64,000 nucleotides of DNA from Hymenobacter montanus (lineage in GTDB: Bacteria; Bacteroidota; Bacteroidia; Cytophagales; Hymenobacteraceae): NCBI RefSeq assembly GCF_014699115.1, contig NZ_JACXAD010000001.1, positions 62,001 through 126,000 on the forward strand, given 5' to 3'. Position numbers and translations under genes: made by a program. Under the pieces are notes generated by a model. That model worked only from the letters and a program-made list of their open reading frames with translations, searched no databases and was not told the origin of the DNA. Shown piece after piece: positions 9,435 through 18,014 of the stretch (within the stretch, counting starts at the first letter, position 1; each line of letters starts with the position of its first letter).

Positions 9435-11003
9435 ATGCCCGATCCGCACGCTAATTCCCCTCTTTCAAAAAACGAACTGCTGGCCCGCAAAAACGAAGAA
9501 GCCTTACTCGGCGGGGGGCAAGCCCGCATCGACGCTCAGCACCAAAAAGGCAAGCTCACGGCCCGCGAACGGATTGACTTGTTGCTGGACGAAGGCTCGT
9601 TCGAAGAGATTGGCAAGTTTGTGATGCACCGGGCCAAAGATTTCGGCCTCGACAAAGAGCACTACCTCGGCGACGGGGTGGTGACGGGCTACGGCACCGT
9701 GAATGGCCGCCTGGTGTACATTTTCTCGCAGGACTTCACCGTCTTCGGGGGCTCGCTCAGCGAAACGCACGCCGAAAAGATCGTGAAAATCATGGACCTG
9801 GCGATGAAGAACGGCGCCCCGGTTGTCGGGCTGAACGACTCCGGCGGGGCCCGCATTCAGGAAGGCGTGGTGAGCCTGGGCGGCTACGCCGACATCTTCT
9901 ACAAGAACACGCTGGCCTCGGGCGTAGTCCCGCAGTTGTCGGCCATCATGGGGCCGTGCGCGGGCGGCGCCGTGTATTCGCCCGCCATCACCGACTTCAT
10001 TCTGATGGTGGAGCACACCAGCTACATGTTCGTGACCGGCCCGAACGTGGTGAAGACCGTAACTCACGAAGAAGTTACCAGCGAGGAACTCGGCGGGGCC
10101 AGCACGCACTCGGCCAAGAGCGGGGTTACGCACTTCAGCTGCGCCAACGAGGTAGCCTGCATCACCCACCTCAAGCAGCTGCTGAGCTACATGCCGCAAA
10201 ACTGTGAGGAAACTGCCCCCGCGCAACCCTACGAGAGCAACGACGACGAAAGCCGCCCCGCGCTCGACCAGCTGATTCCCGATAACGCCAACCAGCCCTA
10301 CGACATCCGCGAGGTCATCGAAGGCATCATCGACGCCGATTCGTTTCTCGAAGTTCACCAGAACTTCGCCGAGAACATCGTCGTGGGCTTTGCCCGGCTG
10401 GCTGGCCGCAGCATCGGCATCGTGGGCAACCAGCCCGCCGTACTGGCCGGGGTGCTCGACATCAACGCCAGCACCAAAGCGGCCCGCTTCGTGCGTTTCT
10501 GCGATTCCTTTAACATTCCGCTCCTCGTACTGGAGGACGTACCGGGCTTTCTGCCCGGCACCGACCAGGAGTGGCGCGGCATCATTACCAACGGCGCCAA
10601 GCTGCTCTACGCCTTTTGCGAGGCTACCGTGCCGCGCATTACCGTCATCACCCGCAAGGCCTACGGCGGTGCTTACGACGTGATGAACTCCAAGCACATC
10701 GGGGCCGACCTGAACTACGCCTGGCCCACCGCCGAAATCGCCGTGATGGGCGCCAAAGGGGCCGCCGAAATCATCTTCAAGCGCGAAATCGCGGCCGCGG
10801 CCGACCCCGCCGCCAAGCTGCAGGAGAAGGTCGACGAGTACCAGCAGAAGTTCGCCACGCCATATCGGGCCGCGCACCGGGGCTTTGTTGATGAAGTAAT
10901 TCTGCCCTCGCAGACCCGGCAGAAGCTGATCCGCGCCTTCAAGATGCTGGAGAATAAAGTGGACGTTTTACCGCGCAAAAAGCACGGAAATATTCCCCTG
11001 TAA
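9435..11003 (+). CDS. pccB: Acyl-CoA carboxylase carboxyltransferase (beta) subunit, propionyl-CoA carboxylase type
   Basis: Carboxyltransferase of a biotin-dependent acyl-CoA carboxylase, 522 residues, the usual PccB length. Two crotonase-like halves are visible: the first has [14 protein letters not shown] and [13 protein letters not shown], the second [15 protein letters not shown] and [13 protein letters not shown]. These are the conserved acyl-CoA and biotin binding regions. It would transfer carboxyl from biotin to propionyl-CoA or acetyl-CoA in the cytoplasm. No biotin carboxylase or biotin carrier gene is adjacent, so the partner subunits are encoded elsewhere. Methylmalonyl-CoA decarboxylase alpha (MmdA) is a close homologue and cannot be excluded. 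Confidence 0.9.
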   Translation: MPDPHANSPLSKNELLARKNEEALLGGGQARIDAQHQKGKLTARERIDLLLDEGSFEEIGKFVMHRAKDFGLDKEHYLGDGVVTGYGTVNGRLVYIFSQDFTVFGGSLSETHAEKIVKIMDLAMKNGAPVVGLNDSGGARIQEGVVSLGGYADIFYKNTLASGVVPQLSAIMGPCAGGAVYSPAITDFILMVEHTSYMFVTGPNVVKTVTHEEVTSEELGGASTHSAKSGVTHFSCANEVACITHLKQLLSYMPQNCEETAPAQPYESNDDESRPALDQLIPDNANQPYDIREVIEGIIDADSFLEVHQNFAENIVVGFARLAGRSIGIVGNQPAVLAGVLDINASTKAARFVRFCDSFNIPLLVLEDVPGFLPGTDQEWRGIITNGAKLLYAFCEATVPRITVITRKAYGGAYDVMNSKHIGADLNYAWPTAEIAVMGAKGAAEIIFKREIAAAADPAAKLQEKVDEYQQKFATPYRAAHRGFVDEVILPSQTRQKLIRAFKMLENKVDVLPRKKHGNIPL

Positions 11004-11121
11004 CGTTGCTTATTATTCCGACGAAAGCAGCATCTTATCGCAGCGGCTTTCGTGAGGTTCCCCACATCCGGCAGCCCCGACGTGATAAGCGTTTCCGCTG
11101 CGCTCAGAATGGCCTTCTACT

Positions 11122-12192
11122 ATGCGTCCTGAATCGTTCGAATTCCTTCAAACCTACCTCAATAACCCCTCGCCCACCGGCTTCGAAAAAGAAGGCCAGC
11201 AGCTGTGGCTGGAATACCTCAAGCCCTACATCGACGAGCATTTCGTGGATACCTATGGCACGGTGGTCGGCGTGGTTAACCCCCAGGCGAAGTACAAAGT
11301 TGTCATCGAAGCCCACGCCGATGAGATTTCTTATTTCGTAAACTACATCACCAAGGAAGGCTATCTGTACCTGCGGCGCAACGGCGGCTCCGACCCCCTG
11401 GTCGCGCCCAGCAAGCGCGTTAACATTTTCGGCGAGAAAGGCATTGTGAAGGCTGTCTTTGGCTGGCCCGCCATTCACGTGCGCAAAACGGAGCAAGACA
11501 AGGCGCCGACCATTGAAACCGTGTTTCTGGACTGCGGGGCCAGCAGCGCCGAGGAAGTAGCCGAGCTGGGCGTGCACGTGGGCTCCGTCGTTACGTTCGA
11601 GGACGAGTTTACGGTGCTGAATGAGAAGTTTTACGTGGGCCGCGCCCTCGACAACCGCGTGGGCGGCTTCATGATTGCCGAAGTAGCCCGCCGGCTGAAA
11701 GAAGGAGGCAAGCCCCTGCCCTTCGGCCTCTATATCGTCAACTCGGTGCAGGAAGAAATCGGGCTGCGCGGCGCCGAGATGATTGCCCACCGCATCCAGC
11801 CCAACGTGGCCATCATCACCGACGTGACCCACGACACGCAGTCGCCGATGTACGAGAAGAAAACTTCCGGCGACATTCACTGCGGCAAAGGCCCGGTAAT
11901 TACCTATGGGCCCGCTGTGCAGAACAACTTGCGCGACTTGATTATTGACACGGCCAAGCAGCACGACATTGCCTTCCAGCGCGCCGCCGCCACCCGCGCT
12001 ACCGGCACCGACACCGACGCCTTCGCCTATTCCAACGCGGGCGTGGCCTCAGCCCTTATCTCGCTGCCGCTGAAGTACATGCACACCACCGTGGAAACGG
12101 TACACAAGGACGACGTGGAAAACGTGATCCGGCTGATCTACGAAACGCTGCTGCGAATTGAAGACGGCCACGACTTCCGGTACTTCTCATAA
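11122..12192 (+). CDS. M42-family metallo-aminopeptidase
   Basis: Cytosolic dinuclear zinc or cobalt aminopeptidase of the glutamyl aminopeptidase/endoglucanase M family, 356 residues, full length. Metal ligands fit the family pattern: H65 (EAHADEI), D177 (ALDNRVGG), catalytic E211 and metal-binding E212 (QEEIGLRGA), D234 (ITDVTHD) and H321 (MHTTVE). It probably forms the tetrahedral dodecamer typical of the family and trims peptides. It stands alone, 118 bp after the carboxylase gene on the same strand. Confidence 0.93.
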   Translation: MRPESFEFLQTYLNNPSPTGFEKEGQQLWLEYLKPYIDEHFVDTYGTVVGVVNPQAKYKVVIEAHADEISYFVNYITKEGYLYLRRNGGSDPLVAPSKRVNIFGEKGIVKAVFGWPAIHVRKTEQDKAPTIETVFLDCGASSAEEVAELGVHVGSVVTFEDEFTVLNEKFYVGRALDNRVGGFMIAEVARRLKEGGKPLPFGLYIVNSVQEEIGLRGAEMIAHRIQPNVAIITDVTHDTQSPMYEKKTSGDIHCGKGPVITYGPAVQNNLRDLIIDTAKQHDIAFQRAAATRATGTDTDAFAYSNAGVASALISLPLKYMHTTVETVHKDDVENVIRLIYETLLRIEDGHDFRYFS

Positions 12193-12266
12193 GCGGTCTT
12201 TTTCGTAACAACAGAACACAAAATCACTCTAAACGGAAAGGCATAGGATAAGAATATAAAATATCT

Positions 12267-12274
12267 TATTTTTG
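12267..12274 (+). promoter_or_regulatory. Bacteroidota-type -7 box (TATTTTTG)
   Basis: Matches TAnnTTTG and lies in a short AT-rich stretch 20 bases upstream of the first gene of the 12295-16192 operon. No TTG -33 element at a standard distance was seen, so this is a candidate only. Confidence 0.45.
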
Positions 12275-12294
12275 TTGGGCTTAACCCGTCCTGA

Positions 12295-13620
12295 ATGCGC
12301 TGCCCGCCGCCTCCCCTTGTCTGTTTGTTGCTCATACTGAGCCTAGTCACCGGTGCGTCCGCGCAGACATGGCAAATGCCCAACTCTGACTTGGGGGTGC
12401 CCAAGCCGCAAGGGCCACGCCTGCCCTCCCTGGGCAATTTGGCCGACGACCAGCAGGCCCGTATGCGCGCTCAGAATCAGGCAAACATGGATGAGGTGGA
12501 CCGCTACAATGCGCAACAAGCCCAAGGCAACCAGCTCATTGAGGAAGCGAGGGAGGATTTTGTCAAAATCGAGCGCCAGCGCCGCGAACAAGCCGAATTT
12601 AACGCCCACTTTGAAGCCAGTAACAAGGTGCTCTACGGGGCCGCCTACGATGCGTTGGCTGAGATGCTGGACGGGCGGCGCCAGGCAAACCTGCCGTTGG
12701 CCGTGTTCATCGTGGAGAACACGTACTCGAACAATAAACTGAATTACTCCGCCTTCAAGGCCAGAATGGACGAACTGGTGCACATGTGTCAGGGGCTGGC
12801 CGGCGCGAAGGATAGCCCGGCGGCCCGTTTTGTGGCCTTACAACAGCTCATGACCGATACCGTGCGGGTCAGCTATGCCGGCAAGGTGGTATCGAAGCAC
12901 CTACCGTACCGCTATGATTTCGTGGATTTTCGGGGCAAAAACGACTATACCAAGCAATTTGTGAGCAAGTTGCTGCACACCGGCACCGGGCAATGCCACT
13001 CCATGCCACTGCTCTATAAGATGCTGGCCGACCAGTTGGGCGTAAAATCCAATCTTAGCATGGCTCCCAACCACTCGTACATTCAGGTGGTGGGGCCGGA
13101 TGGGCAGTTGTACAGCTACGAAACGACTAATGGACACTTCACCACGGATGCCTTTTACATGACGTCGGGCTACGTGAAAACGGCTGCCCTGAAAACACGC
13201 GCCTACATGGATACGCTCACCTCCCGCCAAACCCTAGCCTACCAAGTAACGGACCTGGCGCAAGGATACGCTCACTACTACGGCGAGGATGCTTTCACCG
13301 AAAAATGCGCGAAGCTGGCCTTAAAATATTATCCTCAAAGCGTTCAGGCCCACATTATTCTGCATAACGCCGCTCTCACCCGGTTTGCCCGCGCCTATAA
13401 AAAGGCCGGCAGTCCGACCAAAGAACAGGCTATGCAACTCCCCTCCCTCAAGCCACTGTGGGCCGAAGTCGTTCGGTCTAATCAGGGCCTAGCGGCAATC
13501 GGCTATGAGGAAATTCCTCCGGAACAGTACGCCCGCTGGCTCAATTCCGCGCAGGATGAGCAACACCGACAGGAAAGTTTACAGGCTGCGGCCGGCTTTC
13601 TAAAACCCGCTGCTAGGTAG
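12295..13620 (+). CDS. Exported transglutaminase-like protein, paralogue 1
   Basis: A 441-residue protein with a Sec signal peptide (hydrophobic VCLLLILSLVTG, cleavage near ASAQ). The N-terminal third is polar and Gln/Arg-rich, possibly helical. The central part resembles a transglutaminase/cysteine-protease-like fold: C234 (GTGQCHSMP) and H260 (APNHSYIQV) lie 26 residues apart. The same spacing occurs in the next gene. A third catalytic residue is not obvious. It is the first gene of a tight four-gene operon (gaps of 10, 9 and 24 bp). Substrate and biological role are unknown; catalytic activity is inferred from the Cys-His pair only. Confidence 0.75.
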   Translation: MRCPPPPLVCLLLILSLVTGASAQTWQMPNSDLGVPKPQGPRLPSLGNLADDQQARMRAQNQANMDEVDRYNAQQAQGNQLIEEAREDFVKIERQRREQAEFNAHFEASNKVLYGAAYDALAEMLDGRRQANLPLAVFIVENTYSNNKLNYSAFKARMDELVHMCQGLAGAKDSPAARFVALQQLMTDTVRVSYAGKVVSKHLPYRYDFVDFRGKNDYTKQFVSKLLHTGTGQCHSMPLLYKMLADQLGVKSNLSMAPNHSYIQVVGPDGQLYSYETTNGHFTTDAFYMTSGYVKTAALKTRAYMDTLTSRQTLAYQVTDLAQGYAHYYGEDAFTEKCAKLALKYYPQSVQAHIILHNAALTRFARAYKKAGSPTKEQAMQLPSLKPLWAEVVRSNQGLAAIGYEEIPPEQYARWLNSAQDEQHRQESLQAAAGFLKPAAR

Positions 13621-13630
13621 TCCCTTCGCT

Positions 13631-14809
13631 ATGAAGCATCCTTTATCCTTGCTTGGGTTGCTCCTGCTGTTGGCGGCCGGGGCTTGCACGCGCCGGTCGC
13701 TGGTGCCCATCGAGCCGCTGGCATTGCGCACCCCCGCCTATCATCCCCGGTCAGTTCCTGCTCCGGTTGCCTCCGTGCCGGCTCAAGTCCCGGCCCAACG
13801 CCTAGCTGTGGTTATCCCACCGGCACGAGTAGCCCCAACCCGTGACCAGGTTATCAGTGACCTGTACGAGCGGACGTATCAGGAGTTGGCTAAGATGCTC
13901 AGCGGAACATACCCGCTCAGCTTCAAGCGAGCCGTGTTTCTGACAGAGAATGCGTATTTTGATGATAGGCTGAGCTATGCGGAATTTAGTCAGCATATTT
14001 CCGCGCTGGCGCAAGTCTGCCGCGTCTTAAAAGCAAACAATGACCCTTTTTTTCTCTATAACGAGGACGACCGAGAGAACGTGGCCCGCAACGCGGCCAT
14101 TTTCCGCTTGATGAAGGATACCATTACCGTAGGCAAAGGGCTACGCTTACTTCCTTATCGCTACGATTTTGAGGATTTTGACGGGGACCGTAACTGGGCC
14201 AAAATGTTTGTCAGCAAGTTGCTCGTGACGCATTCGGGTAACTGCCACTCGTTGCCTTACCTCTATAAGATACTGGCTGACGAAACCGGCGCGCAAACCT
14301 GGCTTAGTCTGGCCCCCAACCACATTTATTTGAAGCAGCGCGACCAGAAAGATGGGTTTTACAATACGGAGCTGACCAGCTACACCTTCCCGACGGACGG
14401 GTGGCTGATGGCCTCGGGCTACGTCAGCAAGGAAACCATTGTCAGCGGCATCTATATGGACACGCTCAGTGCCAAGCAAAATGTTGTGCTCTGTCTCGTG
14501 GACCTGGCCAAAGGCTACGAGCGGAAAGTATCGTCTGACAGCAGCGCCGCGTTCGTCCGCAAATGCACGGCCCTGGCCCTGCACCATTTCCCCCAATACA
14601 TCAACGCGCAGTTGCTACAAGCCGAAACGCTTCGGGGAGAGTTTGAGCGCCAAACCAACGCGGCTGACGCCCGCGCTGCCTTTGCCGCAATGGAAACCGC
14701 TTATACTCGCATCTTTGAGACGGGTTACCGCGAAATGCCCGCGCAGATGTATGCCGACTGGTTACATTCGGTGCTGGATGAAAAGGGAAAATACCAACGC
14801 AAGCACTAA
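13631..14809 (+). CDS. Transglutaminase-like lipoprotein, paralogue 2
   Basis: A 392-residue paralogue of the preceding gene with a lipobox signal (LLLAAGAC) and a Pro/Val-rich linker (about 30-75), so probably tethered to an envelope membrane. The pair C205 (SGNCHSLP) and H231 (APNHIYLKQ) keeps the 26-residue spacing of paralogue 1. Flanking motifs LPYRYDF, KMFVSKLL and YLYKILADE also match the first protein. It lies 10 bp after paralogue 1 and 9 bp before the mini-RHS gene. The duplication into one soluble and one lipid-anchored form is clear in sequence; function is unknown. Confidence 0.75.
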   Translation: MKHPLSLLGLLLLLAAGACTRRSLVPIEPLALRTPAYHPRSVPAPVASVPAQVPAQRLAVVIPPARVAPTRDQVISDLYERTYQELAKMLSGTYPLSFKRAVFLTENAYFDDRLSYAEFSQHISALAQVCRVLKANNDPFFLYNEDDRENVARNAAIFRLMKDTITVGKGLRLLPYRYDFEDFDGDRNWAKMFVSKLLVTHSGNCHSLPYLYKILADETGAQTWLSLAPNHIYLKQRDQKDGFYNTELTSYTFPTDGWLMASGYVSKETIVSGIYMDTLSAKQNVVLCLVDLAKGYERKVSSDSSAAFVRKCTALALHHFPQYINAQLLQAETLRGEFERQTNAADARAAFAAMETAYTRIFETGYREMPAQMYADWLHSVLDEKGKYQRKH

Positions 14810-14818
14810 GTCCTTACT

Positions 14819-15706
14819 ATGCGTCCTGTTTACGCTGTTTTGCCGCTGGCCCTGGGCCTCTGCCACACCGTCCAAGCCCAACAGCCGTTCGAGCGGTTTG
14901 GGCTCAAAATCAAGGTGGCGACGTTGAGCGGGGGACGCTACCCCGAATTTTTCGCCAATGACAGCCTGCGGCGCATTGGCTCAGTTGTCTATAACACCCG
15001 CCTGCGCCGCATTGCCTACCTGCTGCCTGGTGATTCACTGGTCGGTCGGGTCCGGCCCGAAGTCACCAGTCGTTGGTTTAGCCCCGACCCCTTGGCGGAG
15101 AAGTACCTCTTCCTTAGCCCTTATGTCTATGTTGACAATAACCCGATTCGTTACAAAGACCCTGACGGAAGGGAAATTGTAGGTACGGATGGAAAACCTG
15201 TTACCTATTCCAGGGATGCTGAATCAGGAAAAATTTCGTTTTCAGCCAACGCCTCCAAGGCAACACTGCGAATTGGAAACGCTCTGCTAAATGCTGGTGG
15301 TATTGGTACAGAGCAATTAGATAAGTTGATTTCCTCTGATGTGAAAGTGACGCTAAAGGTTAGCCAAGAAGATAAAATGGGCACGAATGGTAAGCCACAA
15401 AGAGGGGGAACAGTGCTGACTAAGATTTCTGAGGGAAAAGATGGGAAATTCAAAGCCGAGGCAGCTACGATTACTATTTACGAAAAGTCTGTCAATAAAA
15501 CTGCTGATGCAGCAGGGTATCACCGTGAAGGCGTTTTTGCAGGTACTTCCGGTCACGAAATTGAGCACGCGACCAACCAGGAGAATGTGAATATGCAACA
15601 GCAAAATTCGAAAAACGGAGCAAAAAACGATATAGAATCAGGGCCAAACATGATTAGAGATGCTATTATTAATCAATTTGAAGATAAGAAAGCAGCTCAA
15701 CATTAA
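14819..15706 (+). CDS. Mini-RHS protein with HExxH tip (putative exported metallopeptidase toxin)
   Basis: A 295-residue protein with a signal peptide (MRPVYAVLPLALGL...VQAQQ). It carries only a truncated RHS repeat-associated core (about residues 84-119: SRWFSPDPLAEKY ... NNPIRYKDPDGRE) and lacks the long RHS/YD cage. After the DPDGRE boundary the DNA turns visibly AT-rich and the protein becomes Lys/Thr-rich, ending with a zincin-like HEIEH (246-250). Variable tips behind RHS cores are usually toxins in polymorphic toxin systems; here that reading is inference, because there is no cage domain and the protein seems Sec-exported. The composition shift suggests the tip was acquired separately. 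Confidence 0.7.
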   Translation: MRPVYAVLPLALGLCHTVQAQQPFERFGLKIKVATLSGGRYPEFFANDSLRRIGSVVYNTRLRRIAYLLPGDSLVGRVRPEVTSRWFSPDPLAEKYLFLSPYVYVDNNPIRYKDPDGREIVGTDGKPVTYSRDAESGKISFSANASKATLRIGNALLNAGGIGTEQLDKLISSDVKVTLKVSQEDKMGTNGKPQRGGTVLTKISEGKDGKFKAEAATITIYEKSVNKTADAAGYHREGVFAGTSGHEIEHATNQENVNMQQQNSKNGAKNDIESGPNMIRDAIINQFEDKKAAQH

Positions 15707-15730
15707 TTAAACATTTTTTAGACAGCTAAT

Positions 15731-16192
15731 ATGATTGGCAAAAGAACCTTTATTTTTATACTTACTCTACTGCCGGGTGGTCACGCCTTCGCACAAACTG
15801 ACCGTACCGTATTAATTACGAGCAAAACGAATATTAAAAGGGAGCTTTTTAACTACTTAGTCGCTACTAAGCAATCATCCCAAGCTGACGAGTACAACGC
15901 GATGTATCAGGTTGACTTGGTTACTAAATCATCTGTGCCCGGTGTCGCTATATACAAATTTGGCATTCAAAGTGCTCATGCTGGTTATAATGTAGTATTC
16001 CGGTATCGGAATAAGCTAATCTTCCCCGGTTCCATTACATCTGGCCGCCTCCTTACTCTTTTGGGCAACTTCCTATCTCAGTATCCCAAAAGCTTCACTT
16101 TTAACGAACAAAAGCAACTGGCAGAAAGCTTATTTGACATAATAGAGCATAGAGAATACCTAGCCAATCAGGATGAGTTACCACCAAAGTAG
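15731..16192 (+). CDS. Small exported protein of unknown function (possible partner or immunity protein)
   Basis: A 153-residue protein with a signal peptide (RTFIFILTLLPGGHAFAQ). The mature part has no motif I recognise. It is AT-rich like the tip region of the preceding gene and starts 24 bp after it, so both may have arrived together. By position and compartment it could neutralise the HExxH protein, but nothing in the sequence proves this. Confidence 0.55.
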   Translation: MIGKRTFIFILTLLPGGHAFAQTDRTVLITSKTNIKRELFNYLVATKQSSQADEYNAMYQVDLVTKSSVPGVAIYKFGIQSAHAGYNVVFRYRNKLIFPGSITSGRLLTLLGNFLSQYPKSFTFNEQKQLAESLFDIIEHREYLANQDELPPK

Positions 16193-16516
16193 ATGAGGCT
16201 TATAATTGAGGCACAGAGAACCGCAATTAACGGAGATAAACAGGTAAAAGGATCAGCCGATTAACTTTTGGATCAAACTTTTAATAGAGTTGCTATTTGC
16301 TGATAATCAGAAATTTGTTTGAAATAAGATTCCTGATTTAGTTTAAATACGGAGCTACATACGGGTAGCATACGCCCAAAAACGCTACCACTATCGTGAT
16401 GATCCTTAAACCAAGGAAAATTTTATGATTTAAAAAATTATCAAATATGGTTTATCAATTAATTCAATGCAAACAATTGCTTTTATTAGGCAGCCCATGA
16501 TAATATCCCCACCTAA
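16193..16516. other. AT-rich gap without a supported gene
   Basis: About 320 bp of low-GC DNA between small island genes. No reading frame with domain character was seen. It is probably decayed accessory DNA leading into the coding remnant at 16517-16639. Confidence 0.5.
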
Positions 16517-16639
16517 ACAGGTGGCGCCATTTATGACCAAGTCGAAAATGTCGTACCCGATTATGGTCCGGATACCCGTCAAATTTACGAAGTAAAAGAT
16601 GCAAGCGGCAAAATGCGAATAGTACAGAACATACCATAA
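16517..16639 (+). pseudogene. Remnant of a coding C-terminus (possible orphan toxin tip)
   Basis: A 40-codon open stretch ends in TAA and lacks a start; the frame is blocked by TAA at 16514-16516. The translation looks protein-like (GAIYDQVENVVPDYGPD ... YEVKDASGKMRIVQNIP) and ends 5 bp before the next gene. Length and setting fit a displaced C-terminal toxin segment, but no family was identified. Confidence 0.4.
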
Positions 16640-16644
16640 AATAC

Positions 16645-17070
16645 ATGCAAGCCTTTCACTCATACCTGTTCATCGCTCTTAGTGCTATACTAGTACCCTT
16701 GCAGCACATATGTGGTCAGGCGGCACCTATCAAAGCTCGTCCGTCTGAAAAGCCGCCAACTGGCTACACGGTTACCAGAATCGATTCTGTTAAGAACCTG
16801 TTTTTGATATACGTCACTCGCAATGATTCAATATTCAAGATTGTTTCCTTGAATCAGAAAGGCGTAAACTGTACCCCGCTAAAGGTCAATGGCACTTATC
16901 CTCTCACTTTACACTCACGCTTTGGGGGGAAGTATGCTATAAAGTCTCAAAACGCTGACTTCAACGTTTCATATAATTACTACGGGACTTTTGTCTCGTT
17001 AGAGAAAGAGCGTGGTATTAGGGACTTGTTTACTGCTGACAACTTGAAAGGACGTTGTCTTTGTAAGTAA
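16645..17070 (+). CDS. Small exported protein of unknown function
   Basis: A 141-residue protein with an N-terminal signal peptide (YLFIALSAILVPLQHICG), possibly with the Cys as lipid anchor. The mature region is about 110 residues, predicted mostly beta, with no recognised motif. Low GC matches the rest of the 15.2-17.1 kb island. It follows directly after a coding remnant, so it may be an immunity-type gene kept after decay of its partner; this is inference. Confidence 0.5.
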   Translation: MQAFHSYLFIALSAILVPLQHICGQAAPIKARPSEKPPTGYTVTRIDSVKNLFLIYVTRNDSIFKIVSLNQKGVNCTPLKVNGTYPLTLHSRFGGKYAIKSQNADFNVSYNYYGTFVSLEKERGIRDLFTADNLKGRCLCK

Positions 17071-17216
17071 AGCTGTCCTTGAATTTAACCCTAAACTACT
17101 AAAAAGGCCCACTAACGTCAATGAACGAGCACATTGCCACGCGGGCAACGCTACCAACGCCTCCCCAATAACGATTGTTATTCCCTGACGCTCCGCCTGA
17201 AAGGTGGGGTCATTCC

Positions 17217-18014
17217 GTGCGCTCTCCCCTATCCCTGCCTCTTACCGTTACCGACCAAATGGGCCGGCAGGTAGCGGTGCCGTTTCCGCCCCAGCGGATT
17301 GTTTCCCTGGTGCCGTCGCAAACGGAGCTCCTGTTCGATTTAGGACTGGCCGAAAAGGTAGTGGGCGTCACCAAGTTTTGCATTCATCCGGCCGAAGCTC
17401 GCGCGCAAGCTACGGTCGTCGGCGGGACCAAGCAGTTTGACTTCGAGAAAATAGCTGGCCTGCAGCCGGATTTAATTCTTGGCAACAAGGAAGAAAACTA
17501 CCAGGCCGGAATCGAGCAGTTAGCGGCTACCTACCCGGTCTGGCTCAGCGACATTAGCGACCTGCCAACCGCCCTGAACATGATTCGGCGCGTGGGCTTT
17601 ATTACGGGTAAAAAGGAAGCCGCCGAAACGCTGGCCCAGGAAATTGACGCCTCGTTTGCCGCGCTTCCGGGTAACGGACCAGGGCGCTCAGCCGCTTACT
17701 TTATTTGGCGAAAACCCTACATGGTCGCCGCGACCGGCACTTTTATCAATGACTTATTGCAGCGCGCCGGGTTCGTGAATGCCTTCGCCGACCACCATCG
17801 GTACCCGGAAATAACCGCCGGGCAGTTAGCCGCCGCCGCGCCCCAGCACATTCTGCTGTCGTCGGAGCCGTACCCGTTCGGTGCCAAGCACCAGGCTGAA
17901 TTTCAAGCCCTATGCCCGGCGGCAACCATTCAAGTTGTTGATGGAGAGCTGTTCAGCTGGTACGGCAGCCGGCTGCGTAAGTCAGCGGCCTACCTCACTC
18001 AGCTTCGCGGGTAG
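17217..18014 (+). CDS. ABC-transporter substrate-binding-like protein (BtuF/helical-backbone metal receptor type)
   Basis: A 265-residue protein from a GTG start; an earlier TTG at 17175 would add 14 residues that do not look like a signal peptide. Family features: RIVSLVPSQTELLFDLGL, DLILGNKEEN, LPTALNMIRRVG and AAAAPQHILLSSEPYPF, as in BtuF-like cobalamin or haem receptors. No signal peptide or lipobox is visible, which is odd for a periplasmic receptor. No permease or ATPase gene is adjacent. The 3' end overlaps the convergent aroA gene by 20 bp. The ligand may be a corrinoid or iron chelate, uncertain. Confidence 0.8.
   Translation: MRSPLSLPLTVTDQMGRQVAVPFPPQRIVSLVPSQTELLFDLGLAEKVVGVTKFCIHPAEARAQATVVGGTKQFDFEKIAGLQPDLILGNKEENYQAGIEQLAATYPVWLSDISDLPTALNMIRRVGFITGKKEAAETLAQEIDASFAALPGNGPGRSAAYFIWRKPYMVAATGTFINDLLQRAGFVNAFADHHRYPEITAGQLAAAAPQHILLSSEPYPFGAKHQAEFQALCPAATIQVVDGELFSWYGSRLRKSAAYLTQLRG

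Noticed and set aside
9213..9449. Reverse-strand frame of 78 codons before the carboxylase gene
   Set aside because: It owes its openness to the imperfect direct repeat and shows no domain or start signal.
9504..10877. Reverse-strand frame of 457 codons opposite the carboxylase gene
   Set aside because: Shadow of a well-supported gene; low-complexity composition and no start context.
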